Positions 9,042-19,549 of a stretch of 64,000 nucleotides of DNA are shown here, one piece after another. The notes below the pieces were generated by a model, which was not told where the DNA came from, ran no database searches, and saw nothing but the letters and a program-made list of their open reading frames with translations. The translations under genes and the position numbers were made by a program. Positions within the stretch are counted from its first letter, which is position 1. Each line of letters starts with the position of its first letter. Source of the DNA: Sphingomonas sp. OK281 (lineage in GTDB: Bacteria > Pseudomonadota > Alphaproteobacteria > Sphingomonadales > Sphingomonadaceae); NCBI RefSeq assembly GCF_900115295.1, contig NZ_FOVZ01000004.1, positions 1 through 64,000 on the forward strand, read 5' to 3'.

Positions 9042-9595
9042 TTGCCCAGGATTTCCTTTTCCTTGGCGGTCGCGGTCGCGTCGAGCTCGGCGATGATGCT
9101 GTCGGTCAGCTTCTGGACTTCGGTCTCGTGACGCTTGCGTTCGTCCTCGCCAAACACGCCCTTCTTCTCGTCGACCTTGAGCGAATCCATCCCGTCGCGG
9201 CGGACGTTGCGGACCGCGATGCGCGCCTTCTCGGCGTACTGGCCGGCGAGCTTGGCGAGCTCCTTGCGGCGTTCCTCGGTCAGGTCGGGGATCGGCAGGC
9301 GCAGCGTCTGGCCGTCGACGATCGGGTTGAGCCCGAGGCCGGCCGAGCGGATCGCCTTGTCGGTCGGGCCGACGTTCGACTTGTCCCAGACCTGCACCGA
9401 CAGCATCCGCGGCTCGGGCGCCGAGACGGTCGCAACCTGGTTCAGCGGCATCGACGAGCCGTACACCGTCACCATCACCGGATCGAGCAGCGCGGTCGAC
9501 GCGCGACCCGTGCGAAGCCCTGCGAGATCGCTCTTCAGCGCTTCGACGGCACCCGCCATGCGGCGTTCCAGGTCGGTCTTGTCGTATGCGGCCAT
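9038..9595 (-). CDS. frr: Ribosome recycling factor
   Basis: Splits post-termination ribosomes together with EF-G; 185 residues, the usual length. The helical N-terminus [26 protein letters not shown] and the core segments [15 protein letters not shown] and [10 protein letters not shown] are characteristic. The ATG lies one base after the pyrH stop. Upstream in-frame codons would run back into pyrH and are not used. Confidence 0.96.
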   Translation of the reverse strand: MAAYDKTDLERRMAGAVEALKSDLAGLRTGRASTALLDPVMVTVYGSSMPLNQVATVSAPEPRMLSVQVWDKSNVGPTDKAIRSAGLGLNPIVDGQTLRLPIPDLTEERRKELAKLAGQYAEKARIAVRNVRRDGMDSLKVDEKKGVFGEDERKRHETEVQKLTDSIIAELDATATAKEKEILGK

Positions 9596-9596
9596 C

Positions 9597-10325
9597 TTAA
9601 AGCTCCTGCTCGTTCTGGACGATCGTCGACACGCCATTACCGCTAAGCACCGCGGCAAGATTGCCGGGTTCGCGGATGTTGAAGACGACGATCGGGATGT
9701 TGTTGTCACGGCACAGCGCGATCGCGCTCGCGTCCATGACCTTGAGGTCGTCGGACAGCACGCGGCTGTACGTGACCGTTTCGTAGCGCACCGCGTCGGG
9801 GTGCGTCTTCGGGTCGGCGTTATACACGCCGTCGACCGAGGTGCCCTTGAACAGTGCATCGCACTTCATCTCGGCAGCCCGCAGCGCGGCGCCCGAATCG
9901 GTGGTGAAATAGGGGCTGCCGACGCCCGCCGCAAAGATCACGACGCGGCCCTTCTCCAGGTGGCGCTCGGCGCGACGACGGATGAACGGCTCGCACACCG
10001 ACGCCATCGGGATCGCCGACTGGACACGCGTGTCAACGCCGATCTGCTCGAGCGCGTTCTGCACCGCGAGCGCGTTCATCACGGTCGCGAGCATGCCCAT
10101 GTAATCGCCGGTCGCGCGGTCCATGCCGCGAGCGGCCCCCGCCATGCCGCGGAAGATGTTGCCACCACCGACGACGATGCAGATCTCATAGCCCTTCGCT
10201 TTGATGTCCGCGATCTCCTGCGCGACGCGCGCGGTGACGGTCGGATCGATCGAAAGACCCGACGGCCCCATCAGGACTTCGCCCGACAGTTTCAGCAGGA
10301 TACGTTTGTAGCGCGGAGGCGTCAT
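9597..10325 (-). CDS. pyrH: UMP kinase
   Basis: Phosphorylates UMP to UDP with ATP, a hexameric amino-acid-kinase-fold enzyme; 242 residues. The N-terminal [14 protein letters not shown] and the following [11 protein letters not shown] are the family's nucleotide-binding loops. The [20 protein letters not shown] segment is also diagnostic. It is separated from the upstream tsf gene by about 410 bp of palindromic repeats, so a separate promoter or read-through from rpsB-tsf are both possible. Confidence 0.96.
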   Translation of the reverse strand: MTPPRYKRILLKLSGEVLMGPSGLSIDPTVTARVAQEIADIKAKGYEICIVVGGGNIFRGMAGAARGMDRATGDYMGMLATVMNALAVQNALEQIGVDTRVQSAIPMASVCEPFIRRRAERHLEKGRVVIFAAGVGSPYFTTDSGAALRAAEMKCDALFKGTSVDGVYNADPKTHPDAVRYETVTYSRVLSDDLKVMDASAIALCRDNNIPIVVFNIREPGNLAAVLSGNGVSTIVQNEQEL

Positions 10326-10736
10326 AAATCTCGAATTGTGATTGGCGGGGCGGCGCGGACCTTAGGCGGCGAGGCCCGGGATGTGAAGCGCTGTGCGGCG
10401 CGTGCATCGAAACTGGATGGAGATGAGACGGAAAATCGTCGGTCGCAGAAGCGCGCAACGGATAATTACCGTCATTCCCGCGGAAGCGGGAACCCATACT
10501 GGCTAATGCCTCGATGGATAACCGGCTCCGGAGTATATGGATCCCCGCCTGCGCGAGGATGACGGAGCAGCACCAAGGCTGCCCCGCGATCCTTCTCCCC
10601 TCGGGGAGAAGGTGGCCCGGTAGGGCCGGATGAGGGGGAGTGAGGTTCAAGACCTAGCCACTCCCCTCACCCTTCCCACCGCAAGCGCGGCGGGCCCCTT
10701 CCCTCTCCCCGGAGGGGCGAGGGAGAGAAGGTCAGC
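10326..10736. repeat. tsf-pyrH intergenic region filled with palindromic repeats
   Basis: No gene. It contains an element bounded by GTCATTCCCGC and GCGAGGATGAC (10471-10565). Beyond it lie two hairpin-forming elements of the CTTCTCCCC/GGGGAGAAGG type (about 10590-10642 and 10660-10732). The same families recur elsewhere in the window. Confidence 0.75.
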
Positions 10737-11669
10737 TTACGCCTGTGGCACGCCGCTCGCAGCAGCAACCTCGGCTGCGAAGTCGGACTGTTCCTTCTCG
10801 ATGCCCTCGCCGAGCTGGAAGCGGACATAGTCCACCAGCTTGATCTCGGCGCCCGCATCCTTGCCGGCCTTGGCGACGACGTCGGAGATCTTGGTCTTGC
10901 CGTCCATCACGAACAGCTGGCTGACCAGAGCATGCTCCTTGCGGTACTTGGCGATACCGCCCTCGACCATCTTGGCGATGATGTCGGCAGGCTTGCCCGA
11001 CTCGGCGGCCTTCTCGGTCGCGATGGCGCGCTCGCGCTCGATCTCGGACTCGTCGAGGTCGGCTTCGTTCAGCGCCTTCGGGAATGCCGCTGCGATGTGC
11101 ATCGCGAGCTGCTTGCCGAGCGCCTGGAGAACCTCGTCCGAAGCCTCCGACTCAAGCGCGACGAGCACGCCGATCTTGCCGAGGCCGGGAGCCGCTGCAT
11201 TGTGGATGTACGGAACGACCGCACCCTTGCTGACTTCCAGCGTACGCGACCGGCGCAGCGACTGATTCTCGCCGATCGTCGCGACGTTGTTCGTCAGGAC
11301 TTCCTCGACGGTCTTGCCCGATGGCATCGCCTGCGACTTCAGCGCCTCGACGTCGCCGCCGGTTGCCAGAGCGATCTGCGTGACGTCACGGACGAACGAC
11401 TGGAACTGGTCGTTCTTCGCGACGAAATCGGTCTCCGAATTGACTTCGACCGCTGCACCCTTGGTGCCCGACACGGCGACGCCGACCAGGCCCTCGGCCG
11501 CGGTACGGCTCGACTTCTTGGCGGCGGCTGCGAGCCCCTTGGTGCGCAGCCAATCCATTGCCTGCTCCATGTCGCCCGCGGTCTCGCTCAGCGCCTTCTT
11601 GCAATCCATCATGCCCGCGCCGCTCTTCTCGCGCAGATCCTTGACCATCGCTGCCGTGATATCGGCCAT
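10737..11669 (-). CDS. tsf: Translation elongation factor Ts
   Basis: Nucleotide exchange factor for EF-Tu, 310 residues. The N-terminal UBA-like domain carries [20 protein letters not shown], and the TDFVAKND motif near residue 80 contacts the EF-Tu nucleotide pocket. It follows rpsB by 89 bp on the same strand, the conserved rpsB-tsf pair. The 3' end runs directly into a palindromic repeat. Confidence 0.97.
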   Translation of the reverse strand: MADITAAMVKDLREKSGAGMMDCKKALSETAGDMEQAMDWLRTKGLAAAAKKSSRTAAEGLVGVAVSGTKGAAVEVNSETDFVAKNDQFQSFVRDVTQIALATGGDVEALKSQAMPSGKTVEEVLTNNVATIGENQSLRRSRTLEVSKGAVVPYIHNAAAPGLGKIGVLVALESEASDEVLQALGKQLAMHIAAAFPKALNEADLDESEIERERAIATEKAAESGKPADIIAKMVEGGIAKYRKEHALVSQLFVMDGKTKISDVVAKAGKDAGAEIKLVDYVRFQLGEGIEKEQSDFAAEVAAASGVPQA

Positions 11670-11758
11670 GTTTCTAATCCTTTTTAGGTCTGAATATGGT
11701 TGCGGGCGAGGCAGAGCTTTCGCCCTACCCCGCCCGCATGACGGTTCGGCGACGACGC

Positions 11759-12613
11759 TTATGCGTCGATCTGGCGCTCACCCTCGGCTGCGAATTCCGC
11801 AGCGGTATCGGCATTCGCGGTTGCCTGTGCCGTGTCAGCCGTGGCTTCGACGGTCGGCTCTGCGCTCAATGCTTCTTCCTTCGGCGGCTCGACCATCGCG
11901 CCGATGTCGGCACCGGTGCGGCGCTGCTGCTCCTGGCCGCCGCGCGTCGCTGCGATCGCGATCGCCTCGCAGTACAGGCGGATGGCGCGGGCTGCGTCGT
12001 CGTTCGCGGGGACCGGGAAGGCGATGCCGTCCGGCGACACGTTCGAATCGAGGATCGCGACGACGGGAATACCCAGCGTGTTCGCTTCCTTGATCGCCAG
12101 CTCTTCCTTGTTCGCGTCGATCACAAACATCACGTCGGGAATGCCGCCCATGTCGCGGATGCCGCCGAGCGAAAGCTCGAGCTTGTCCTTCTCGCGGGTA
12201 AGCTGAAGGACTTCCTTCTTGGTCAGGCCGACGGTGTCGCCCGACAGCATTTCCTCGAGCGTCTTGAGACGCTTGATCGAACCCGAGATGGTCTTCCAGT
12301 TGGTGAGCATGCCGCCCAACCAGCGATGGTTGACGAAGTGCTGGCCCGAACGACGCGCTGCGTCCGCGACGGGCTCCTGCGCCTGGCGCTTGGTGCCGAC
12401 GAACAGGACCTTGCCACCACCGGCAACCGCCGACGAGACGAATTCGAGCGCGCGCGCGAACAGCGGCACGGTCTGCGAAAGGTCGAGGATATGGACGCCG
12501 TTACGGTCACCGAAGATGTAAGGCTTCATCTTGGGGTTCCACCGATGCGTCTGGTGGCCGAAATGCGCGCCCGTTTCGATGAGCTGCTGCATGGAGACGA
12601 CTGGAGCCGCCAT
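11759..12613 (-). CDS. rpsB: Ribosomal protein uS2
   Basis: Small-subunit ribosomal protein uS2, 284 residues. The signature [22 protein letters not shown] lies near residues 13-34, and the [15 protein letters not shown] segment is also typical. The C-terminal 40-50 residues are an acidic Ala/Glu/Thr-rich extension, common in alphaproteobacterial uS2. First gene of the rpsB-tsf unit; its promoter should lie in 12614-12790. Confidence 0.97.
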   Translation of the reverse strand: MAAPVVSMQQLIETGAHFGHQTHRWNPKMKPYIFGDRNGVHILDLSQTVPLFARALEFVSSAVAGGGKVLFVGTKRQAQEPVADAARRSGQHFVNHRWLGGMLTNWKTISGSIKRLKTLEEMLSGDTVGLTKKEVLQLTREKDKLELSLGGIRDMGGIPDVMFVIDANKEELAIKEANTLGIPVVAILDSNVSPDGIAFPVPANDDAARAIRLYCEAIAIAATRGGQEQQRRTGADIGAMVEPPKEEALSAEPTVEATADTAQATANADTAAEFAAEGERQIDA

Positions 12614-12938
12614 AGGGATATATCCTTCCGGTTGTGCCTCTGGGAAGCGGATGACGTCGTGGCCGAATGACCGTGACGCACCGGGCTATGATGCCTCCCA
12701 TGCGGGGTTAGAGGCGCGGCCCTTAGCGTGACCTTGCGCGAATAGCAATTGCACAACGTCCGCTTGACTCAAGGAACGCAATGAGAACATAAAGGGCTCA
12801 GAGGGGAACAGATGTTCGACTCGGCGCGGAATCACCCCGGCATGACGGGATTCGAAATGCGACGAATGGAACGATGTTTCTGACCAAGTGTTTGCGGATA
12901 TTAGGAATTTGTTCGCAACTCATAGGAAGGCGGACGTG
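12614..12938. other. Divergent intergenic region between rpsB and a small plus-strand gene
   Basis: No gene in the first 325 bases. It must contain the rpsB promoter on the minus strand, which I cannot place confidently. On the plus strand GGAAC (12868-12872), 16 bases and TGTT (12889-12892) resemble an EcfG promoter with one mismatch in the -10 element. Confidence 0.4.
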
Positions 12939-13172
12939 ATGTTGGTTCTGAGCTTCATGGTTTTTGCTGGTGCATTCGCGGTCGCGGGCATGATGATCGT
13001 CTCGTCGGTCGCGCCGCAGTGGGACCGTATCGTCCGTCTCGCGATGGGCAACGTCGAATCCGCGTTCCAGCCGCTCCGCACGCTGGCCGTTGCGGAGCGC
13101 CGGATTGCGGTCAGGCGCTGGGCTTCGACGTCGGCTCCGGTGCCCGCCCGCCGTTGGAACGCTGCCGCCTGA
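12939..13172 (+). CDS. Small membrane protein, function unknown
   Basis: A 77-residue protein with one N-terminal hydrophobic helix (LVLSFMVFAGAFAVAGMMIV) followed by a short basic Arg/Ala-rich tail. I do not recognise a family. The ATG at 12939 is preferred because AGGAAGG lies about 8 nt ahead; an open frame extends back to 12888. Its last 62 bases overlap the 3' end of pssA on the opposite strand, so either the C-terminus is flexible or the gene is a chance frame. An EcfG-like promoter with one mismatch lies upstream at 12868. Confidence 0.55.
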   Translation: MLVLSFMVFAGAFAVAGMMIVSSVAPQWDRIVRLAMGNVESAFQPLRTLAVAERRIAVRRWASTSAPVPARRWNAAA

Positions 13173-13962
13173 TCTTTGCGTAACTCGCGATGCTGAACGG
13201 CATCGAGAGCAGGTAGAGCACGCAGATGATGCTGAGCGTATGCCATGGCGCGCTCACGATGGCGGCGCCGAGCAATACGACGAACGCGATGGCCTCGAAC
13301 CGGATGTTGCTGCGGAGTTTTACCGAACTCCACGAATAGGTCGCGATACTCGACACCATCAGCAGCGCGACGAACGCGACCCAAGGCGCCACGAAATACG
13401 GCGACGCGAATTTGGGTTCATCGGTCCAGAACCAAAAGAACATCGGCATCAGCGCGAGTCCCGCGCCGGCTGGAGCCGGAACGCCGGTAAGGAAACCCGC
13501 GGACTTGTGCGGCTGGTGGCTCTCGTCGATCTTGGCGTTGAAGCGCGCGAGGCGCAGCGCGCAGAACACGGCGAGGATTAGCGAGCAGATCCAGCCGATG
13601 CGCGGCAACGCCGTGAGCGACCAGAGATAGACGATCAACGCAGGCGCGACGCCGAACGAGATCGCGTCGGACAGCGAATCGAGTTCGGCACCGAACCGGC
13701 TCTCACCGTGCAGCATCCGGGCAATCCGACCATCCAGGCCGTCAAGCACGCCCGCGACCATGATCATCGCGACGGCGCTTTCCCATTGTCCACCGATCGC
13801 GAACCGAACGCCGCTCAGGCCCGAACACAGGGCCAGCGCGGTAACGGCGTTGGGGGCGACAGCGCGCAATGGGAGCCCGCGCGGTGCCCGACGCGTGCGA
13901 CCGAACCGCCCACGGCCTCGCTCTTCGATCGAGTCGTCGTCGATCCCGTCGCGATCGATCAC
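13111..13962 (-). CDS. pssA: CDP-diacylglycerol-serine O-phosphatidyltransferase
   Basis: Transfers phosphatidyl from CDP-diacylglycerol to L-serine to give phosphatidylserine. The 283-residue membrane protein carries the CDP-alcohol phosphotransferase motif D-G-x2-A-R-x8-G-x3-D-x3-D, seen as [20 protein letters not shown] then LDSLSD, near residue 95. Further membrane helices follow. The GTG start overlaps the psd stop as GTGA. Together the two genes give phosphatidylethanolamine. The N-terminal 30 residues are charged and not conserved in enteric enzymes. Confidence 0.94.
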   Translation of the reverse strand: MIDRDGIDDDSIEERGRGRFGRTRRAPRGLPLRAVAPNAVTALALCSGLSGVRFAIGGQWESAVAMIMVAGVLDGLDGRIARMLHGESRFGAELDSLSDAISFGVAPALIVYLWSLTALPRIGWICSLILAVFCALRLARFNAKIDESHQPHKSAGFLTGVPAPAGAGLALMPMFFWFWTDEPKFASPYFVAPWVAFVALLMVSSIATYSWSSVKLRSNIRFEAIAFVVLLGAAIVSAPWHTLSIICVLYLLSMPFSIASYAKIRRQRSNGGRAPEPTSKPSA

Positions 13963-14687
13963 TGGGCGATACCACCGACCGGAACGCCACCGACGCGACC
14001 GAGTACGGTCTCGCCCGCAATGCTGCGCTGGCCGAGGCAGACCTGCGGCACGACATGATCGGGTAGGTACACGTCGACCCGGCTGCCGAACCGGATCAGG
14101 CCGATGCGCTGGCCGACCGCGACCATGTCACCGGCCTTCACGAAGCCGAGGATGCGACGCGCCACGAGACCGGCGATCTGCGTGAAGCCGATCCGCATGC
14201 CGTGACGGTCCTCTACCACGAAGTGCTGGCGCTCGTTCTCGTCGCTAGCCTTGTCGAGGTCGGCGTTGAGAAACTTGCCGGAGATATAGACGACTTGCCG
14301 GATCGTGCCCGCGATCGGCGTGCGATTGATGTGCACATCAAACACCGACATGAAGATCGACACGCGCACCAGCGGCGCGTCGCCGAGGCCGTTTTCGCCG
14401 GCGAGCTCGCGCGGGATCGGCACGCGCTGGATCATCGTGATCAGTCCGTCGGCAGGGGCGACGATCAGGCCTTCGCCTTGGGGGGTGGTGCGGACCGGAT
14501 CGCGGAAGAACGTCGCGACCCAGATCACGACGCCGACCATCGGCCAGAACAGCACATGGCTGACGATCGTCAGCAGCAGCGTGATGCCGGCCGCGATCGC
14601 GACGTATTTGTGGCCCTCCGGATGGACTGCGGGAAATCGCCATTTGACCGTGGAGGTCGTGACGGGCGGCTTGTCGAGCGATGCCAT
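13959..14687 (-). CDS. psd: Phosphatidylserine decarboxylase proenzyme
   Basis: Pyruvoyl-dependent enzyme that decarboxylates phosphatidylserine to phosphatidylethanolamine. At 242 residues it is the short alphaproteobacterial form. It has a membrane-anchoring hydrophobic segment at about residues 28-60. The self-cleavage site is seen as [11 protein letters not shown] near residue 208, where the Ser becomes the pyruvoyl group. It is the first gene of psd-pssA, and 131 bp separate it from the divergent icd. Confidence 0.94.
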   Translation of the reverse strand: MASLDKPPVTTSTVKWRFPAVHPEGHKYVAIAAGITLLLTIVSHVLFWPMVGVVIWVATFFRDPVRTTPQGEGLIVAPADGLITMIQRVPIPRELAGENGLGDAPLVRVSIFMSVFDVHINRTPIAGTIRQVVYISGKFLNADLDKASDENERQHFVVEDRHGMRIGFTQIAGLVARRILGFVKAGDMVAVGQRIGLIRFGSRVDVYLPDHVVPQVCLGQRSIAGETVLGRVGGVPVGGIAQ

Positions 14688-14818
14688 AACCTGCGGGTCT
14701 ATCCGTGCAGGACGCGCGATACAACGATGAACCGGCTTTTCCTTGCGGGACCAGTGGTTGATCGTGGCGGCATGCTCCCCTAGACGCTCCCCAAACCCCT
14801 CCCCCGAAGGACCCGGAT

Positions 14819-16039
14819 ATGGCGAAGATCAAGGTAAAGAATCCGATCGTGGAGATCGACGGCGACGAAATGACCCGGATCATCTGGGAATGGATCCGCG
14901 AGCGCCTGATCAAGCCGTATCTCGACATCCAGCTCGATTACTATGATCTCGGCGTCGAGCATCGCGACGCGACCGACGACCAGGTCACGATCGATAGCGC
15001 GCTCGCCACGCAGAAGCACGGCGTCGCGGTGAAGTGCGCGACGATCACGCCCGACGAGCAGCGCGTGACCGAGTTCGGCCTGAAGAAGATGTGGAAGTCG
15101 CCGAACGGCACGATCCGCAACATCCTCGGCGGCACCATCTTCCGCGAGCCGATCGTGATCAAGAACGTGCCACGCCTGATCCCGGGCTGGACGCACCCGA
15201 TCGTCGTCGGCCGTCATGCATTCGGCGATCAGTACCGCGCGACCGACTATCTGGTCCCCGGCCCCGGCAAGCTGCGCCTCGTCTTCGAAGGCGACGACGG
15301 CACGGTCATCGACCGTGAGGTATTCCAGTTCCCGTCGGCAGGCGTCGCGATGGCGATGTACAACCTCGACGATTCGATCCGCGATTTCGCGCGCGCATCG
15401 ATGCATTACGGCCTCAACCTGAAGTGGCCGGTGTACCTGTCGACCAAGAACACGATCCTCAAGGCCTATGACGGCCGCTTCAAGGACCTATTCGCCGAGG
15501 TGTTCGAGGCCGAGTTCAAGGACAAGTTCAAGGAAGCCGGCATCGTCTACGAGCATCGCCTGATCGACGACATGGTCGCATCGGCGCTGAAGTGGAACGG
15601 CGAGTTCGTCTGGGCCTGCAAGAACTATGACGGCGACGTCCAGTCGGACCAGGTCGCACAGGGCTTCGGGTCGCTCGGCCTGATGACCTCGATCCTGCTG
15701 ACCCCGGATGGCAAGACCGTCGAGGCCGAGGCGGCGCACGGCACCGTCACGCGTCACTTCCGCATGCACGAGCAGGGCAAGGCGACCTCGACCAACCCGA
15801 TCGCGTCGATCTTCGCGTGGACCGGTGGCCTGAAGTATCGCGGCAAGTTCGACGACACGCCCGACGTCACCAAGTTCGCCGAGACGCTCGAGCGCGTCTG
15901 CGTCCAGACGGTCGAGAACGGCCACATGACCAAGGATCTCGCGATCCTGATCGGCCCCGACCAGCCCTGGATGACGACCGAGCAGTTCTTCGAGCAGGTG
16001 CGGTCGAACCTCGAGACCGAGATGGCCAACTGGGCATAA
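14819..16039 (+). CDS. icd: NADP-dependent isocitrate dehydrogenase
   Basis: TCA-cycle enzyme that oxidatively decarboxylates isocitrate to 2-oxoglutarate, 406 residues. The start [20 protein letters not shown] and internal segments [19 protein letters not shown] and [10 protein letters not shown] match the dimeric, eukaryote-like NADP enzyme rather than the E. coli type. It is monocistronic, with a strong terminator 11 bases after the stop. An AAGGACC ribosome site precedes the ATG. Confidence 0.96.
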   Translation: MAKIKVKNPIVEIDGDEMTRIIWEWIRERLIKPYLDIQLDYYDLGVEHRDATDDQVTIDSALATQKHGVAVKCATITPDEQRVTEFGLKKMWKSPNGTIRNILGGTIFREPIVIKNVPRLIPGWTHPIVVGRHAFGDQYRATDYLVPGPGKLRLVFEGDDGTVIDREVFQFPSAGVAMAMYNLDDSIRDFARASMHYGLNLKWPVYLSTKNTILKAYDGRFKDLFAEVFEAEFKDKFKEAGIVYEHRLIDDMVASALKWNGEFVWACKNYDGDVQSDQVAQGFGSLGLMTSILLTPDGKTVEAEAAHGTVTRHFRMHEQGKATSTNPIASIFAWTGGLKYRGKFDDTPDVTKFAETLERVCVQTVENGHMTKDLAILIGPDQPWMTTEQFFEQVRSNLETEMANWA

Positions 16040-16050
16040 GCAAGGCGTAA

Positions 16051-16084
16051 GGGGGCCGTTCTCTCTTGAGAGAACGGCCCCCTT
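16051..16084 (+). terminator. Intrinsic terminator of icd
   Basis: A 15-bp perfect inverted repeat (16051-16065 with 16068-16082; GGGGGCCGTTCTCTC and its complement) with a minimal loop, followed by TTA. The weak T-tract is offset by the very stable stem. Confidence 0.75.
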
Positions 16085-16090
16085 ACCTCC

Positions 16091-16184
16091 GTCATGCCGG
16101 GCATGTTCCGGCATCCACCGTGTCGCACAATCGAGAGTATCGGATTTGCGGTGCCGTGAACCCCGGAACCAGTCCGGGGTGACG
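16091..16184. repeat. Dispersed palindromic element, GTCATGCCGG...GGGGTGACGG type
   Basis: Ends read GTCATGCCGGGCATG and CCGGAACCAGTCCGGGGTGACGG, a layout seen in short intergenic repeats of sphingomonads. It lies between icd and the antiporter gene. Confidence 0.5.
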
Positions 16185-16328
16185 GAAGGAGCGCAACGCG
16201 GCGGACGATGAGTCCGTAGGGTATGGTTCTACCACGTTCCTCCCATCTACACCGGGGAACGGCCCCCCTCGCGAACGCGCAGTATTTCTTCCTGACAAAT
16301 CCGTCATGCGTCCCCTAAGGTCGCACGC

Positions 16329-18107
16329 ATGGCATTACGGCTCGACAATCAAGGTTTCAGCGACGCGCTCGTCATTCTCGGCGCGGCCGGGCTCGTCATT
16401 CCCGCGTTCGCGCGGTTCCGGGTCAGCCCGGTCATCGGCTTCATCCTGGTCGGTCTGCTGGTCGGCCCCGCCGGCTTGGGCTCACTCACCGGCTCTGCTC
16501 CGTGGCTCTATTACCTGACCATCTCGAACCCTGAATCGATCGAACCGTTCGCCGAGTTCGGGATCATCCTGCTGTTGTTCTCGATCGGTCTCGAACTCTC
16601 GTTCAAGCGCTTGTGGTCGATGAAGCGGCTCGTGTTCGGCACCGGTGCCGCCGAACTGATCGGCTCGGCGCTGATCATCGGCACCGCGCTCCACTTCATC
16701 GGCCAGGAATGGGCCGGCGCGATGGGGCTCGGGTTCGCACTCGCGCTCTCGTCCACCGCTTTGGTCCTGCCGTTGGTAGGCACTACCGGCGCGGTCGGGC
16801 GGGGTGCGTTCGCGATGCTGTTGTTCGAGGATCTGGCGCTCGTCCCGATCATCTTCGTGCTCGGTGCGCTGGCGCCGACAGCGAGTGCGGACGGCTGGTC
16901 GAACATCGCCGGTGTCGCGCTGCGCGGCGGACTGACCGTCGTCGCAATGTATATCGGCGGGCGGGTCGTCCTGCCCCGGCTGTTCGGGCAGGCCGCGCGC
17001 ACCAAGGGCCCTGAGTTGTTCCTGGCCGCGTCGCTGCTGGTGGTTATCGTCGCCAGCGTCGCGACGACCGCCGCGGGGCTGTCGCCGATCGTCGGCGCGC
17101 TGCTGGCCGGGTTGCTGATCGCCGAGACCGAATATCACAGCGAGGTCGAGGTCATCACCGCGCCGTTCAAGGGGCTCGCGCTCGGCGTATTCCTGATCAC
17201 CGTCGGTATGAGCCTAGACCTACGGCTAATCGCGCAGAACTGGCCGTCGCTGCTGCTCGCGGTGTCGGGCGTGGTGGCGACCAAGGCGATCGTCACGTTC
17301 CTGTTCCTGCGCGTCGCCAATTCGCGACGCGGTGTTGCGGCGGAGACGGGCCTGCTGATGGGCAGCCCTTCCGAGACCACGCTGATCGTGCTCGCCACGG
17401 CTGCACAGGCGCAGCTGATCCTGCCGTCGACCGCGTCGTTCTGGCAGACCGTTACCGCGATCGGCCTGACGATCACGCCGTTGCTGGCGAAGCTCGGCCG
17501 CACCGTCTCGCGCCAACTCGAAAGCCGGTCGGGTGCTGATGCCGGGGATATCGAGATCGACGACGATGGGCCGGGAACGGTCGTCATCGGCTTTGGTCGC
17601 GTCGGCCGGATGGTGGCGGACATGCTGGCCGTCCACGGGCAGAAGTACGTTGCCGTGGAGGCGGATATCGATTCGGTCGAAGCCGCGCGGGCGCAGGGGC
17701 ATCCGGTGCTGTTCGGCGACGTCGCGCGCGCGGAACTGGTCGACCGGCTGAAGCTTCATACCGCCAAGGCGCTGATCCTGACGATGGACGATCCGGTGCT
17801 GACGGTGCGGCTTGCACGGCGGGTGCGGGCGCTGGCGCCGGACTTGCCGATCGTGGCGCGTGCGCGGGATACGGCGCATGCTGCGGAGCTGTACCGCGCT
17901 GGCGTGACGGATGCCGTGCCGGAGACTTTGGAGAGTTCGTTGCAGTTGGCGGAGGCGGTGCTCGTCGATCTTGGGGTGGCCATGGGGCCGGTGATCGCGT
18001 CGATCCATGAGAAGCGTGATGAGCTTCGGCAGGAGATCAAGGCGGCGGCGGATATGATTGCCGAGCCGCGGATTCGCAGGGCCAAGCGGACGCCTCGGGC
18101 GGCCTAA
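16329..18107 (+). CDS. CPA2-family monovalent cation:proton antiporter (KefB-like)
   Basis: A 592-residue inner-membrane antiporter with 12-13 helices (about residues 1-390) and a cytoplasmic TrkA-N/RCK domain. The RCK domain starts near residue 415 with the Rossmann motif VVIGFGRVGRMVADML. It probably exchanges K+ (or Na+) for H+ and is gated by a nucleotide bound to the RCK domain. Enteric KefB/KefC are glutathione-gated, but no ancillary KefF/KefG-like gene is next to it, so the regulator is unknown. The charged C-terminal tail is short. It is monocistronic. Confidence 0.88.
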   Translation: MALRLDNQGFSDALVILGAAGLVIPAFARFRVSPVIGFILVGLLVGPAGLGSLTGSAPWLYYLTISNPESIEPFAEFGIILLLFSIGLELSFKRLWSMKRLVFGTGAAELIGSALIIGTALHFIGQEWAGAMGLGFALALSSTALVLPLVGTTGAVGRGAFAMLLFEDLALVPIIFVLGALAPTASADGWSNIAGVALRGGLTVVAMYIGGRVVLPRLFGQAARTKGPELFLAASLLVVIVASVATTAAGLSPIVGALLAGLLIAETEYHSEVEVITAPFKGLALGVFLITVGMSLDLRLIAQNWPSLLLAVSGVVATKAIVTFLFLRVANSRRGVAAETGLLMGSPSETTLIVLATAAQAQLILPSTASFWQTVTAIGLTITPLLAKLGRTVSRQLESRSGADAGDIEIDDDGPGTVVIGFGRVGRMVADMLAVHGQKYVAVEADIDSVEAARAQGHPVLFGDVARAELVDRLKLHTAKALILTMDDPVLTVRLARRVRALAPDLPIVARARDTAHAAELYRAGVTDAVPETLESSLQLAEAVLVDLGVAMGPVIASIHEKRDELRQEIKAAADMIAEPRIRRAKRTPRAA

Positions 18108-18466
18108 CCCCCCTTCCCGCGCGGCGTTTGTTCTCCCGCGAAGGCGGGAGACCAGTCTGGGCCCCCGCCTTCGCGGGGGAACACCATTGGCTCAGGCAAC
18201 CTTACCCCAAATCCTGCCCCCCCGGCGAAGGCCGGGGCCCAGTTGGAAGGGTGGTCGTAACGGAGGGCTGCCCTCCATTATCTTCGTTTTCCCAATTGGG
18301 CCCCGGCCTTCGCCGGGGTGTGGCCATGGTGTGATAGCTCTGCGCGCGCGCTCCTCTTGCCCTCACCCTTCTCAAGGCAAAGGCGCCACGGGGCCCTTCC
18401 CTCTCCCGGTGGGAGAGGGCCAGGCAAAAGGGAGGTTGGGTAGGGCTAGGCCAACAAGCCGCTACT
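18108..18466. repeat. Intergenic block of three palindromic repeat families
   Basis: No gene. 18131-18182 is a CCCGCGAAGGCGGG...CCCGCCTTCGCGGG element (type A). 18219-18320 is a CCCCGGCGAAGGCCGGGG...CCCCGGCCTTCGCCGGGG element (type B). About 18361-18422 is a CTCACCCTTC...CCCTCTCCC element (type C). It separates two convergent genes. Confidence 0.8.
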
Positions 18467-19540
18467 TCAACCTGCGACTACGGCCTCGCGACTCTTCATC
18501 AGCGGCTGGATACGCGTCCCGAATGCTTCAACGCCTTCCAAAAAGTCGTCGAACGTCAGCAACACGCCGCCGGTGTTGGGAACCGCGGCCATCTCGTCGA
18601 GCATCCGCGCGACGCTTTCGTACGAGCCGACCAGCGTGCCCATGTTGATGTTGACCGCGCCTTCGGGGGCGGCGAGCTGGCGGACGTTGGTGTCCGTGTT
18701 GTGCGTGTCCTTCGCGCCCTGATCGATCAGCCAGGCGATCGCGTCGACGTCGACGCCGGCGTTATAGTGCTGCCACTTCGCCATCGCGTCGTCGTCGGTT
18801 TCGGCTGCGATAATCATGATCAGGACGAAGATCTGCACATCGCGGCCGGTTTTCGCGGTCGCTGCGGCTAGCCGCTCGTTGTTAAAGGCGAAGGCGGTCG
18901 GGGTGTTGACGCCCTTCCCCAGACAGAACGCGTAGTCGGCCCATTTCGCCGAGAACGCCAAGCCGTCCTCAGACGAACCCGCGCAGATGATCTTCATGTC
19001 GCCGGTCGGCTTGGGCCAGACGCGGCAGTCGGTCATCTGGTAATAGTCGCCCTTGAAGTCGGACGTCCCCTCCCCCCACAGCTCGCGGAGGATGTGGGCG
19101 TATTCGTCGAGCATCTTGTAGCGATTGCGGAAATGCTCGTCGCCGGGCCACATGCCCATCTGCGTATATTCGGGCGGCTGCCAGCCGGTGATGAGGTTGA
19201 GGCCGAACCGCCCGCGGCTGATCGAATCGATCGTGTTGCACATGCGCGCAGCGTAGGCAGGCGGGACGAGCAGCGTAGCGCAGGTGGCGTAGATCTTGAT
19301 CTTCTCGGTGACGGCGGCGAGCCCGGCCATCAGCGTGAAGCTCTCAAGGCCGTAATCCCAGAACTCGGTCTTGCCGCCGAAACCGCGCAGCTTGATCATC
19401 GAGAGCAGGAAGTCGAGGCCGTGCTTCTCGGCGGCCTGCGCGATCGCCTTGTTGAGGTCGAAACTCGGTTTGTATTGCGGCGCGTTCTCGCTGATCAGCC
19501 AGCCGTTGTTGTTGATGGGCACGAAGACGCCGACCTGCAT
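18467..19540 (-). CDS. rutA: Pyrimidine monooxygenase RutA
   Basis: Flavin-dependent luciferase-fold oxygenase that opens the uracil or thymine ring to ureidoacrylate peracid in the Rut pathway. The 357-residue product begins [20 protein letters not shown], which is RutA-specific. The luciferase-fold segments [14 protein letters not shown] and [11 protein letters not shown] follow. The ATG has an AGGAG site upstream and lies 9 nt after the rutD stop. RutA needs reduced FMN from RutF; no rutF is present here, so a flavin reductase elsewhere would have to supply it. Confidence 0.93.
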   Translation of the reverse strand: MQVGVFVPINNNGWLISENAPQYKPSFDLNKAIAQAAEKHGLDFLLSMIKLRGFGGKTEFWDYGLESFTLMAGLAAVTEKIKIYATCATLLVPPAYAARMCNTIDSISRGRFGLNLITGWQPPEYTQMGMWPGDEHFRNRYKMLDEYAHILRELWGEGTSDFKGDYYQMTDCRVWPKPTGDMKIICAGSSEDGLAFSAKWADYAFCLGKGVNTPTAFAFNNERLAAATAKTGRDVQIFVLIMIIAAETDDDAMAKWQHYNAGVDVDAIAWLIDQGAKDTHNTDTNVRQLAAPEGAVNINMGTLVGSYESVARMLDEMAAVPNTGGVLLTFDDFLEGVEAFGTRIQPLMKSREAVVAG

Positions 19541-19549
19541 ATGCCGCTC

